This document shows positions 1 through 9,700 of a DNA stretch of 64,000 nt, one piece after another; the stretch's first letter is position 1, and every line of letters starts with the position of its first letter. Source of the DNA: SIG440 sp045648175 (GTDB lineage: Bacteria; Bacillota; Clostridia; Monoglobales; Monoglobaceae); contig JAZRNN010000016.1 of assembly GCA_045648175.1 (NCBI GenBank), positions 1-64,000 of the forward strand, read 5' to 3'. A program made the translations under genes and the position numbers. The notes under the pieces were generated by a model. The model saw only the letters and a list, made by a program, of their open reading frames with translations, had not been told where the DNA came from and searched no databases.

Positions 1-132
1 AGAGAAGTGGGTTTTTTGACGGTTCATTCAATGTTGCATCTTTTTGGTTATGACCATATGACCCCCGAAGACGAGGAAGAAATGTTTGGTTATCAGGAGG
101 ATATCCTGAAGGAAATGGGGCTTATGAGATGA
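1..132 (+). CDS. ybeY: Endoribonuclease YbeY, C-terminal part (5' end outside window)
   Basis: The last 43 codons of YbeY, the metal-dependent RNase used in 16S rRNA 3'-end maturation and ribosome quality control. The visible part carries the family zinc-binding pattern H-x3-H-x5-H (HSMLHLFGYDH, about residues 9-19 of the fragment), followed by the usual acidic C-terminal helix (PEDEEEMF). The TGA stop overlaps the ATG of the next gene (ATGA, 129-132), which indicates translational coupling. In Firmicutes ybeY commonly sits just before dgkA and era, as it does here. Confidence 0.95.
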   Translation, partial: REVGFLTVHSMLHLFGYDHMTPEDEEEMFGYQEDILKEMGLMR

Positions 133-581
133 AAAGGTTTGGATTCGGATTTAAAGATGCTTTTCGTGGCATAGTTCACGCCATTCTGTCCGAACGGAAT
201 TTCAGAGTTCATATTGCGGCAATGTGCACGGTAATATATTTTGCGTCAGTATTTGGGATTGATTGGCTCAGAACGTCAATCCTTACGCTGACAATTGCCT
301 GTGTAATGGCGGCAGAACTGATAAACACGGCAATTGAGGCAATGGTGGACAAGATATCTCCCGAAAAATGCGAATTGGCAAAAATAGCAAAGGATTGTTC
401 GGCGGCGGCAGTGTTGATTCTGGCTATTGCGTCACTGTTTGTTGCAGGAGCGGTTTTCACTGATGTTGAAGGTTGGCAAAGGGTGTTTATCTACATAAAG
501 ACACAATATCTAAAACTTATACTGTTTGCGGTTTTAGTTACAGTATTTATATTTATGAAAAACAAGGAGAACAAAGGATGA
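129..581 (+). CDS. dgkA: Undecaprenol/diacylglycerol kinase (DgkA family)
   Basis: A 150-residue integral membrane lipid kinase of the prokaryotic DgkA family. In Gram-positives these mostly phosphorylate undecaprenol, recycling the carrier lipid for wall synthesis. The family signature ELINTAIEAMVD lies near residues 58-69, with hydrophobic segments around 30-55, 90-115 and 125-143. The last membrane segment plus a short basic tail makes the protein longer than the usual 120-130 residues. It is coupled to ybeY and to era through ATGA overlaps at both ends. Family assignment is firm; undecaprenol as substrate is inferred from the phylum. Confidence 0.9.
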   Translation: MKRFGFGFKDAFRGIVHAILSERNFRVHIAAMCTVIYFASVFGIDWLRTSILTLTIACVMAAELINTAIEAMVDKISPEKCELAKIAKDCSAAAVLILAIASLFVAGAVFTDVEGWQRVFIYIKTQYLKLILFAVLVTVFIFMKNKENKG

Positions 582-1462
582 AATCAGGTTTTGTAGCGAT
601 TACGGGCAGACCTAATGCCGGTAAGTCTACACTTATGAATAAAATAATTGGAGAAAAGGTGGCAATTGTTTCAAACAAGCCACAGACTACACGCACAAAG
701 ATACTTGGCGTTCACACTCAGGACGACTGTCAGGTGGTGCTTATTGATACTCCCGGCATACACAAACCCCACAACAAGCTGGGCGAAAAGATGGAAAAGT
801 ATATTTACACAGCCACTCAGGATATAGATGTTTTGCTGTATGTGGTTGATTGTAATCTTCATGAAAATGAATATGAAAAAGAACGTAAGGCATTAGCAGG
901 GCTAAAGAAGGGGAATACACCTGTAATTCTGGTTGTAAATAAAATTGATACGGTTCCTAAGATTAATCTTTTGCCGGTGCTGGACAGATTAAAGGAACTT
1001 TATGACTTCCACGGGATTGTACCGGTTTCGGCACAAAAAGGGGCAAATGTAGACCAATTAATAGATGAAATCAAGGAACTTTTACCTGAAGGTCCGCAGT
1101 TTTTTCCCGGAGATATTATAACAGATCAGCCGGAGAGGCAGATTGTGGCAGAATTTATTCGTGAAAAATCATTGAGACTTCTTAATCAGGAAATCCCTCA
1201 TGGTTTAGCTGTTGAAATTGAAAAAATGCATAAGCGTGACAACGGAACGTATGAAATTTTAGCAGCAATTTATTGCGAGCGCCAGAGCCATAAAGCTATT
1301 ATTATAGGCAAACGTGGTGAAAAATTAAAGGAAATTGGAAGTCGTGCAAGGCAGGACATAGAACGTTTCCTAGGAGCAAAGGTTTATCTTGAACTTTGGG
1401 TAAAGGTAAAAGAGGATTGGCGCAACAAAGAGGCTTTTATGAATACAATCGGCTTTGATTAA
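578..1462 (+). CDS. era: GTPase Era
   Basis: A 294-residue Era GTPase, which binds the 3' end of 16S rRNA and helps 30S assembly. The G1 motif GRPNAGKST is at about residues 9-17, G3 DTPG near 57-60 and G4 NKID near 121-124. A C-terminal KH RNA-binding domain contains the GKRGEKLKEIG loop near residue 245. The ATG at 578 is preferred over an upstream extension: it starts at MKSGFVAITGRPN as in the family, follows an AAGGAGA site at 564-570 and overlaps the dgkA stop by four bases. Confidence 0.97.
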   Translation: MKSGFVAITGRPNAGKSTLMNKIIGEKVAIVSNKPQTTRTKILGVHTQDDCQVVLIDTPGIHKPHNKLGEKMEKYIYTATQDIDVLLYVVDCNLHENEYEKERKALAGLKKGNTPVILVVNKIDTVPKINLLPVLDRLKELYDFHGIVPVSAQKGANVDQLIDEIKELLPEGPQFFPGDIITDQPERQIVAEFIREKSLRLLNQEIPHGLAVEIEKMHKRDNGTYEILAAIYCERQSHKAIIIGKRGEKLKEIGSRARQDIERFLGAKVYLELWVKVKEDWRNKEAFMNTIGFD

Positions 1463-1528
1463 TGGTTAAAAGTTACAGTATTTTAAAACAATTATTTTCT
1501 CACAATATATTTAACGGAGGAAATGTAT

Positions 1529-1693
1529 ATGGGAAAAATATCTGAACTTGCATGGAAGGCATTTGAACAAACCGGCGGTGTAAAGGAATATTTAAAATAT
1601 AAAACGCTGTCAGACAAGGCACAAGCAGAGGTTGGTGAGGAACTTGGGGCTTTTAAAGACCGCAGGAATTGTAACAAAAACCACCAAATATAG
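1529..1693 (+). CDS. yqzL: YqzL-like small protein
   Basis: A 54-codon gene between era and recO. The centre of the product (LAWKAFEQTGGVKEYL, residues 7-22) matches the pattern of YqzL, a roughly 47-residue protein of unknown function that is often found directly before recO in Firmicutes. The ATG at 1529 has GGAGG eight bases upstream; the ATG at 1523 is too close to the site. Its last 62 bases overlap the likely start of recO in another frame. That suggests either translational coupling or a later recO start. Identity rests on the short motif and position. Confidence 0.7.
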   Translation: MGKISELAWKAFEQTGGVKEYLKYKTLSDKAQAEVGEELGAFKDRRNCNKNHQI

Positions 1694-2405
1694 CGAAACA
1701 AGCCTTATCGTTACCATCATCACAAAGGATTTTGGGAGGATTTCGGCTATAGCAAACAATGTAAGAAGCTCCAGATCACATATGCGTATGGGGCTTCAGC
1801 TTTTTGCGTACAGCGAGATAGTTTTATATGAGGCTCGCAGTAAAACAGGACTTTATAAGCTGAACGAGGTAACTGTCCTAGAGGCTTTTTCAAACATCCG
1901 GTTTTCTCTTGAAAAATTGGCATATGCGTCATATTTTGCGGAAATTGCCAATAACGCAGTAGGCGAAGATGCTCCTGATGAAGAGGCGCTAAGGTTGCTT
2001 TTAAATTCCTTGTTTGGGTTAGAACGTGATTTATGTTCTATGGAAAAAATTAAAACCGTATTCGAGTGGCGAATAGCGGCAATTTCAGGATATGAGCCAC
2101 AACTTGCTGATTGCTGCGCATGTGGTGATGTTGGGGACGAAATGTATTTATCCATCTCGGAAGGCAGAATTTTTTGTAACAAGTGTGCTGTTGATAAACC
2201 CGGTTGTGCAAAGCTAACCAATGGAATGCGTCAGATATTGCAATATATATCCGAGGCGGAGAGTAAAAAAATATTTTCATTTGATGCAAATGAAAAAACC
2301 ATTGAATACTTGGGAGTTTTGGGTGAGCAATACATACAGCTGCAGCTTGACAAGGTCTTTCCAACACTGGAATATTTGAAAAAAGTTTTAAATCCGGAGT
2401 TTTGA
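1632..2405 (+). CDS. recO: DNA repair protein RecO
   Basis: A protein of about 257 residues that mediates RecFOR loading of RecA onto SSB-coated DNA. It has the N-terminal OB-fold segment (GIVTKTTKYSETSLIVTI, from about residue 12), a helical middle, and a zinc site made of a CCACG cluster near 161-165 and a CNKC pair near 182-185. The start is uncertain. TTG at 1632 gives the longest product; TTG at 1644 would also give a normal RecO N terminus. Both lie inside the 3' end of the yqzL-like gene. Confidence 0.93.
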   Translation: MVRNLGLLKTAGIVTKTTKYSETSLIVTIITKDFGRISAIANNVRSSRSHMRMGLQLFAYSEIVLYEARSKTGLYKLNEVTVLEAFSNIRFSLEKLAYASYFAEIANNAVGEDAPDEEALRLLLNSLFGLERDLCSMEKIKTVFEWRIAAISGYEPQLADCCACGDVGDEMYLSISEGRIFCNKCAVDKPGCAKLTNGMRQILQYISEAESKKIFSFDANEKTIEYLGVLGEQYIQLQLDKVFPTLEYLKKVLNPEF

Positions 2406-2408
2406 AAA

Positions 2409-3065
2409 ATGAGAGATAAGATAACAGAATTTTTATATAAAAACGGAATACAACAAGTTGGCTTTTGTCGGCTTAATCCTGATGAAAATCCTTTTGGACT
2501 TGGCTTTGCCGTATCATATGTTGTGCCTCTTTCGGGCGCAGTAGTTGATGGCATTACAGACCACCCCACCCATACATATTTTCATCATTACAGAACGATA
2601 AATACTTTTATTGACAACACGTCTCTCAAAATCGGGTTAATGTTGGCAAACGAAGGATATAACTATGCCGCAATTCCGGCATCGCAATCAGTAGACGGCC
2701 TGCAGGGGATATTTTCTCATAAATATGCGGCAACCCTTTCGGGACTTGGTGCGATAGGCAAAAGCGGTTTATTCTTATCTAAAAAATTTGGACCAAGAGT
2801 TCGCCTTGGAACAATTCTTACCGACTATCCTTTTGATATTGTGAACGCTGAGCCAAAGTCGATTTGCGGCGATTGTAGAATTTGCGTGGAAAGCTGCCCG
2901 GCGATGGCAATCAGGGGAGAGGAATGGAGGCCCGGTGATGAGCGTGAAGTTATTATTGATGCCAAGGCTTGCAGTGATTATATGAAAAAAGCTTTTCAGC
3001 ATATTGGCAGAGGTGCTGTTTGCGGCATTTGTATGAAGGTGTGTCCAAAAGGAAAAAAGAAGTAA
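2409..3065 (+). CDS. QueG-like double [4Fe-4S] cluster protein, short form
   Basis: A 218-residue protein resembling the ferredoxin end of epoxyqueuosine reductase (QueG, about 370 residues). Two cysteine clusters are visible: CGDCRICVESCP (about residues 153-164) and C-x-x-C-x3-CP near the C terminus (CGICMKVCP). A central SGLGAIGKSGLFLS segment is also typical of the family. It is too short to hold the full cobalamin-binding reductase, so a role in queuosine synthesis is not assured. It may be an electron-transfer or corrinoid-activation relative. It follows recO by three bases and ends at a strong terminator. Confidence 0.75.
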   Translation: MRDKITEFLYKNGIQQVGFCRLNPDENPFGLGFAVSYVVPLSGAVVDGITDHPTHTYFHHYRTINTFIDNTSLKIGLMLANEGYNYAAIPASQSVDGLQGIFSHKYAATLSGLGAIGKSGLFLSKKFGPRVRLGTILTDYPFDIVNAEPKSICGDCRICVESCPAMAIRGEEWRPGDEREVIIDAKACSDYMKKAFQHIGRGAVCGICMKVCPKGKKK

Positions 3066-3070
3066 ATTTA

Positions 3071-3105
3071 AAAGGAGTTGGTTAAAACCAACTCCTTTAA
3101 GTTTT
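3071..3105. terminator. Bidirectional intrinsic terminator
   Basis: A perfect 13-bp stem (3071-3083 with 3086-3098, two-base loop) sits between two converging genes, the QueG-like gene and rpoC. A/T-rich tracts on both sides let it work in either direction. Confidence 0.85.
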
Positions 3106-6100
3106 TTAGCTAAAGATTACGTCTTCTGTGAAATCAGTAGGCATAATGTCCACATTGCTATATTGGGGTGTACCTGTACCTGCAGGAACAAGTTTACCGA
3201 TAATAACATTTTCTTTAAGACCAACCAGCGGGTCAATCTTACCCTTGATTGCAGCTTCGGTGAGAACTCTTGTTGTTTCCTGGAAGGATGCAGCAGATAA
3301 GAATGAGTCTGTCGCAAGAGCTGCCTTTGTAATACCCATAAGAACTTCTGAATACTGAGCTTCTGCCTTACCTTCTTCACGCATCTTGATGTTCACACGT
3401 TCAAGTTCATAACGTTCAACAAGTGAACCTGTCAGGAAATCTGTATCGCCGGCATCTTCAACCTTAACCTTGTGCATCATCTGACGAACAATAACCTCAA
3501 TATGCTTATCATTGATATCAACACCCTGCAGACGATATACACGCTGAACTTCCTGAATAAGGTAATCTTGAACAGCGGTATAACCCTTGATAGCAAGGAT
3601 ATCATGAGGATTAACTGAACCTTCTGTAAGTTCGTCACCTGCATTGATAAGCTGGTCTTCGCGAACCTTAATTCTTGAACCATAGGGGATAAGATAGGTT
3701 GCTGAATCGCCGATTTCGTCATTGAGGATTGTAACTTCACGCTTTTTCTTATTTTCGGTAATTTTTACGCGACCGCTGATTTCAGCAACGATGGCAAGAC
3801 CCTTTGGCTTTCTTGCTTCAAACAATTCTTCAACACGGGGAAGACCCTGTGTGATATCGTCTCCGGCAACACCGCCGGCGTGGAAGGTTCTCATTGTAAG
3901 CTGTGTACCGGGTTCACCGATTGACTGAGCAGCAATGATACCAACAGCTTCACCGATGTTAACGGCTTCACCGTTAGCAAGGTTGTGGCCATAACATTTT
4001 GCACAAACACCAACCTTTGAGCGGCACTTAAGTACGCTGCGGATTTTAACTTCTTCTATACCTGCTGCACAAATTGCATCAGCATTTGCAGGTGAGATCA
4101 TCTGATTCTTTTCGACGATTAATTCGCCTGTTTCGGGGTTAACCACGTTGTCACAAACAACACGGCCAATAAGACGGTCTTTAATCTTTTCGATAATTTC
4201 GTTACCGTCTTTGATATCGCGAACAACAATACCATCATCAGTACCGCAATCGTCTTCACGGATGATAACTTCCTGAGAAACGTCAACCAGACGACGTGTC
4301 AGGTAACCTGAGTCAGCTGTTCTAAGCGCTGTATCGGTAAGACCTTTACGTGCACCGTGTGTTGAAATGAAGTATTCAAGAACTGTAAGACCTTCACGGA
4401 AGTTAGCTTTGATAGGAATTTCGATTGTACGACCTGATGTATCTGCCATAAGACCACGCATTGCAGCCAGCTGACGAATCTGGTTAACACTACCGCGGGC
4501 ACCAGAGTTAGCCATCATATAGATAGGATTAAGTTCGTCAAGACTCTTCATCAGTGCGTCTGTAACCTTGTTAGAGGTTTCTGACCAAATCTGGATAACC
4601 TTTTCGTATCTTTCTTCGTTGGTAAGAAGACCACGCAGGTACTTCTTTGTAATCTTTTCAATTTCTTCCTCGGCTTCAGCAAGGTATACTTTCTTCTCTT
4701 CAGGAATTTCTATATCAGAAACACCAACGGTGATAGCACCGCGAGTTGAGTATTTAAAGCCCATAGCCTTAACATCGTCAAGAAGAGTTGCGGTTTCTGT
4801 GATACCGTGAATTTTAATACTCTTGTCAATAATCTGACCAAGCTTTTTCTTATCAACACGGAAGTCAACTTCAAGTGCCAAAGCGTTTTCAGGTTTGCTT
4901 CTGTCAACAAAGCCAAGATCCTGAGGAATCTTTTCGTTAAAGATAAGACGGCCGACAGTTGCATCAATAATGCCTGTAACTTTTTCACCGTTTATCTCTC
5001 TTGTAATTCTTACCTTAATAGGTGCGTGAAGACCAACTGCACCGTTAGCATAAGCTAGAGTTGCTTCGTCTTCAGAAGTAAATACTTTGCCTGCACCGAG
5101 TTCATCGTCAATCTGAATTGTCAGGTAGTAAGAACCAAGAACCATATCCTGTGTAGGAACAGTTACAGGGTTACCATCCTGAGGTTTAAGCAGGTTGTTT
5201 GCAGAGAGCATAAGGAATCTTGCCTCCGCCTGTGCTTCTGCTGACAAGGGAAGGTGAACTGCCATCTGGTCACCGTCAAAGTCAGCGTTGAAGGCTGTAC
5301 ATACCAAGGGATGAAGCTTAAGAGCTTTACCTTCAACAAGTACAGGTTCAAATGCCTGAATACCCAGTCTGTGAAGTGTTGGCGCACGGTTAAGGAGAAC
5401 GGGATGTTCCGAAATTACACTTTCAAGCACGTCCCAAACCTCGGGGCGAACACGTTCAACCATTCTTTTTGCTGACTTAATGTTGTGTGCAAGACCATCC
5501 TGAACGAGCTTCTTCATAACAAAGGGCTTAAACAGTTCAAGAGCCATCTTTTTAGGAAGACCGCACTGATAAATCTTGAGTGCAGGACCTACAACGATAA
5601 CCGAACGTCCTGAATAGTCAACACGCTTACCAAGAAGGTTCTGACGGAAACGACCCTGCTTACCCTTGAGCATATCAGAAAGGGACTTGAGAGGTCTGTT
5701 TCCGGGACCGGTAACAGGTCTGCCACGTCTGCCGTTGTCGATAAGTGCGTCAACAGCTTCCTGGAGCATTCTCTTTTCGTTTCTTACAATAATCTCAGGA
5801 GCTCCAAGTTCAAGGGGTCTCTTAAGACGGTTATTTCTGTTAATAACACGACGATAAAGGTCGTTAAGGTCGGATGTTGCGAATCTGCCGCCATCAAGCT
5901 GAACCATAGGTCTAATTTCAGGGGGAATAACAGGTATTACTGGCATGATCATCCATTCGGGCTTGTTGCCGGATTGACGGAAGGAATCAACAACCTCCAG
6001 TCGTCTTACGGTTCTTATTTTTTTCTGTCCTTTTGCACCGTCAAGATCAGACTTTAGCTCTTCATAAAGGGCATCAAGGTCAATTGCCTGAAGCATTTCA

Positions 6101-6630
6101 AGAACAGCTTCAGCACCCATACCTGCCTTGAATGCGCCTTCGCCATATTTTTCAACTTCTTCGCGGTATTCTTTTTCGCCAAGAATCTGGTTTTTCATGA
6201 GACCGGTTTTACCGGGGTCAATTACGACATAAGCCGCAAAGTAAAGAACTTTTTCTAGAAGACGGGGAGACATGTCAAGGATAAGACCCATACGGCTGGG
6301 AATTCCCTTAAAGTACCAGATATGAGATACGGGAACTGCCAGTTCAATGTGACCCATTCTTTCGCGACGTACCTTTGCACGTGTAACCTCTACGCCACAT
6401 CGGTCGCAGACTACGCCTTTATAACGTACTCTCTTGTACTTTCCGCAATTACATTCCCAGTCCTTTTGTGGACCAAAAATTCTTTCGCAGAAAAGACCAT
6501 CTTTCTCGGGTTTTAAGGTTCTGTAATTTATTGTTTCGGGCTTTTTAACCTCACCATATGACCATTCTCTGATCTTTTCGGGTGAAGCAAGGCCTATTTG
6601 AATAGCATCAAAATTTTGGTATTCACTCAT
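3106..6630 (-). CDS. rpoC: RNA polymerase beta' subunit
   Basis: A full-length 1174-residue beta' subunit. The absolutely conserved catalytic metal motif NADFDGDQMAVHLP is present near residue 450. The N-terminal zinc site (CNCGKYKRVRYKGVVCDRCG, about residues 59-78) and the second zinc site (CGTDDG and CRSKVGVCAKCYG) are intact, as is the trigger-loop region (SIGEPGTQLTMRTFHAGG). It lies 96 bases downstream of rpoB on the same strand, with only a weak GAGTGAT-type ribosome site visible, and is presumably co-transcribed. Confidence 0.99.
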   Translation of the reverse strand: MSEYQNFDAIQIGLASPEKIREWSYGEVKKPETINYRTLKPEKDGLFCERIFGPQKDWECNCGKYKRVRYKGVVCDRCGVEVTRAKVRRERMGHIELAVPVSHIWYFKGIPSRMGLILDMSPRLLEKVLYFAAYVVIDPGKTGLMKNQILGEKEYREEVEKYGEGAFKAGMGAEAVLEMLQAIDLDALYEELKSDLDGAKGQKKIRTVRRLEVVDSFRQSGNKPEWMIMPVIPVIPPEIRPMVQLDGGRFATSDLNDLYRRVINRNNRLKRPLELGAPEIIVRNEKRMLQEAVDALIDNGRRGRPVTGPGNRPLKSLSDMLKGKQGRFRQNLLGKRVDYSGRSVIVVGPALKIYQCGLPKKMALELFKPFVMKKLVQDGLAHNIKSAKRMVERVRPEVWDVLESVISEHPVLLNRAPTLHRLGIQAFEPVLVEGKALKLHPLVCTAFNADFDGDQMAVHLPLSAEAQAEARFLMLSANNLLKPQDGNPVTVPTQDMVLGSYYLTIQIDDELGAGKVFTSEDEATLAYANGAVGLHAPIKVRITREINGEKVTGIIDATVGRLIFNEKIPQDLGFVDRSKPENALALEVDFRVDKKKLGQIIDKSIKIHGITETATLLDDVKAMGFKYSTRGAITVGVSDIEIPEEKKVYLAEAEEEIEKITKKYLRGLLTNEERYEKVIQIWSETSNKVTDALMKSLDELNPIYMMANSGARGSVNQIRQLAAMRGLMADTSGRTIEIPIKANFREGLTVLEYFISTHGARKGLTDTALRTADSGYLTRRLVDVSQEVIIREDDCGTDDGIVVRDIKDGNEIIEKIKDRLIGRVVCDNVVNPETGELIVEKNQMISPANADAICAAGIEEVKIRSVLKCRSKVGVCAKCYGHNLANGEAVNIGEAVGIIAAQSIGEPGTQLTMRTFHAGGVAGDDITQGLPRVEELFEARKPKGLAIVAEISGRVKITENKKKREVTILNDEIGDSATYLIPYGSRIKVREDQLINAGDELTEGSVNPHDILAIKGYTAVQDYLIQEVQRVYRLQGVDINDKHIEVIVRQMMHKVKVEDAGDTDFLTGSLVERYELERVNIKMREEGKAEAQYSEVLMGITKAALATDSFLSAASFQETTRVLTEAAIKGKIDPLVGLKENVIIGKLVPAGTGTPQYSNVDIMPTDFTEDVIFS

Positions 6631-6726
6631 ACAATATCACTCGACTTTCTGCTCACAATGATAAATCAAGCATCCATACCTCGGCTATGAGCGGCGGAGG
6701 CCGGATAGTCAGGAAATAATCCCGTA

Positions 6727-9700
6727 TTAGAATTCAATATCGTCTGAATCAAAATCCTCATAATTTTCTTCATCAGTAATATCGTCATCTGACATTTCAT
6801 CATCGGTGGTATCTTCAAATTCATAGAAGAGGTCGTCGTCCAAAAGGTCGTCCGAATCATCTTCTGCGGTGGCGCCTGGCTGATATATCTCAGGAGCATC
6901 TTCTGCTCTGTCGATGTTAACCTGCAAATCCTCACCATCATCATCGAGACATTCTTTAAGGATTACTTCGTTGCCGTCGGAGTCAAGAACCTTAACATCA
7001 AGAGCCAAGCTCTGGAGTTCTTTGATAAGAACTTTAAATGATTCGGGAACGCCGGGCTTGGGAATATTTTCACCCTTAACAATGGCTTCGTAAGTTTTAA
7101 CACGTCCTACCACATCATCCGACTTAACTGTCAGGATTTCCTGGAGGGTGTAAGCTGCACCATAAGCCTCAAGAGCCCAAACTTCCATTTCACCGAATCT
7201 CTGACCGCCGAACTGAGCTTTACCGCCCAAAGGTTGCTGAGTAACAAGTGAGTAAGGACCTGTAGAACGAGCGTGGATTTTATCATCAACCAAGTGAGCA
7301 AGTTTAAGCATATGCATATAACCTACTGTTACGCGGTTGTCAAATGGTTCACCGGTACGGCCGTCATATAGAACTGTTTTACCGTCACGGTCGTAGCCTG
7401 CCTGTTCTAAGGCATCCATAATATCTTCTTCGTTTGCACCATCAAAAACAGGGGTTGCAACCTTCCAGCCAAGTGCTTTAGCCGCATAACCAAGATGAAC
7501 CTCAAGCACCTGACCTATGTTCATACGAGAAGGTACGCCCAACGGGTTGAGGACAATCTGGAGTGGTGTGCCATCGGGGAGGAAGGGCATATCTTCTTCA
7601 GGAAGAATTCTTGAAATAACACCCTTGTTACCGTGACGACCTGCCATTTTATCTCCCACAGAAATCTTTCTCTTCTGAGCAATATAGCAGCGAACTATCT
7701 GGGTTACACCAGGAGGAAGTTCATCGTTGTTTTCGCGTGTAAATACTTTGACATCAACTATGATACCATATTCACCGTGGGGTACACGAAGAGAGGTGTC
7801 ACGCACCTCACGGGCCTTTTCACCAAAGATTGCACGAAGCAAACGTTCTTCGGCTGAAAGCTCGGTTTCACCCTTGGGTGTAACCTTACCAACAAGGATA
7901 TCCCCGCTTGAAACTTCAGCACCGATACGGATAATTCCGCGTTCGTCAAGGTCTTTCAGTGCATCTTCGCCAACATTGGGTATATCGCGAGTAATTTCTT
8001 CAGGACCAAGCTTGGTATCACGTGATTCGATTTCATATTCTTCAATATGAATTGATGTAAGGATATCATCCTTAACCAGCTGTTCACTGATAAGCATAGC
8101 ATCCTCGTAGTTGTAGCCTTCCCAAGTCATAAAACCGATAAGGATGTTTCTTCCCAGACCGATTTCACCGTTCTTTGTTGAGGGGCCGTCGGCAATAATA
8201 TCGCCTTCTTCAACTCTCTCGCCTTCTACAACAATGGGGCGCTGGTTGATGCACATACCCTGGTTTGAACGCATAAACTTGATAAGCTTGTAGGTATCTG
8301 TATCACCGTCGTCTGTTGCAATTTCAATCTGACGTGCAGAAACCTTTGAAACAACACCGCTGCGTTTTGCAAGAATACAAACGCCGGAGTCTTTTGCTGT
8401 TTTAAATTCCATACCTGTACCGATAATAGGGGATTCGGGACAGAGAAGAGGAACTGCCTGACGCTGCATGTTTGAACCCATCAGGGCACGGTTAGCATCG
8501 TCGTTTTCAAGGAAGGGAATCATTGCGGTAGCAATGGAGGTTACCTGACGAGGGGAAACATCCATATAATCAACCTGGCACTTGCCGGGTTCGGCAGAGA
8601 TTTCAAGGAATTCATCCTTATATCTTGTAACTACCTTTTTAGCAATGAATTTTCCGTTTTCGTCCAGAGGCTCGTTTGCCTGAGCAATGTAAAAACCTTC
8701 CTCTGTGTCGGCTGTAATATATTCAACCACATCGGTTACACAACCGGTTTCCTTGTCTACCTTGCGGTAGGGAGCTTCGATAAAGCCATATTCGTTTACC
8801 TTTGCAAAGCCTGAAAGTGAGTTGATAAGACCGATGTTAGGACCTTCAGGGGTCTCAATGGGACACATACGCCCGTAATGTGAATGGTGAACGTCACGAA
8901 CTTCAACGCCCGCTCTTTCTCTTGAAAGACCACCGGGACCAAGAGCAGAAAGTCTTCTCTTGTGAGTAAGCTCACCAAGTGGGTTAATCTGGTCCATAAA
9001 CTGTGACAGCTGAGATGAACCAAAGAATTCTTTAACTGCTGATGTTACGGGACGAATGTTTATAAGGGTCTGAGGAGTAACTACATCCAGATCCTGAGTT
9101 GACATTCTTTCACGGACAACTCGTTCCATTCTTGAAAGACCAATTCTGAACTGGTTCTGGAGTAGTTCGCCAACGCTGCGGAGACGACGGTTGCCCAAAT
9201 GGTCAATGTCATCAACGTTGCCGAGACCTGCTGCTAAATTGCCTACATAAGAAATAGAAGCAAGAATATCATCAACAAGAATGTGTTTAGGAATAAGTTC
9301 GTCGCGGCGTTCGCGGAGAGCGTTTTTGAATTCCTCAGAGTTGACATCGGGGAACTCGTCCATAATCTCTTTAAGAACCGAGTAACGAACGTTTTCGTTT
9401 ATTTCATAATCTCTGGGGTTGTATTCAACAAAGTCGTGAAGGTCAACCATGCCGTTTGAAATAACGTTGGTTGTATGCTCGTCATCAATACGGATTACAA
9501 CCTTATTTATGTTAGCAACCTCAAGAGCGTGAGCCATTTCTTTTGTTATTGTTTCACCAGCAGAAACGATAAGCTCGCCAGTTTCTTTGTCAACAATGTT
9601 TTCTGCCGAAATCTGACCCACAATACGTGAAGCCATACGGAGCTTTTTGTTGAATTTATATCTGCCTACGCGGGCAAGGTCATAACGCTTGGGGTCAAAG

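Noticed and set aside
8880..9010. Possible rifampicin-resistance changes in rpoB
   Set aside because: The pocket residues (Asp, His, Arg, Ser positions) match the sensitive consensus.
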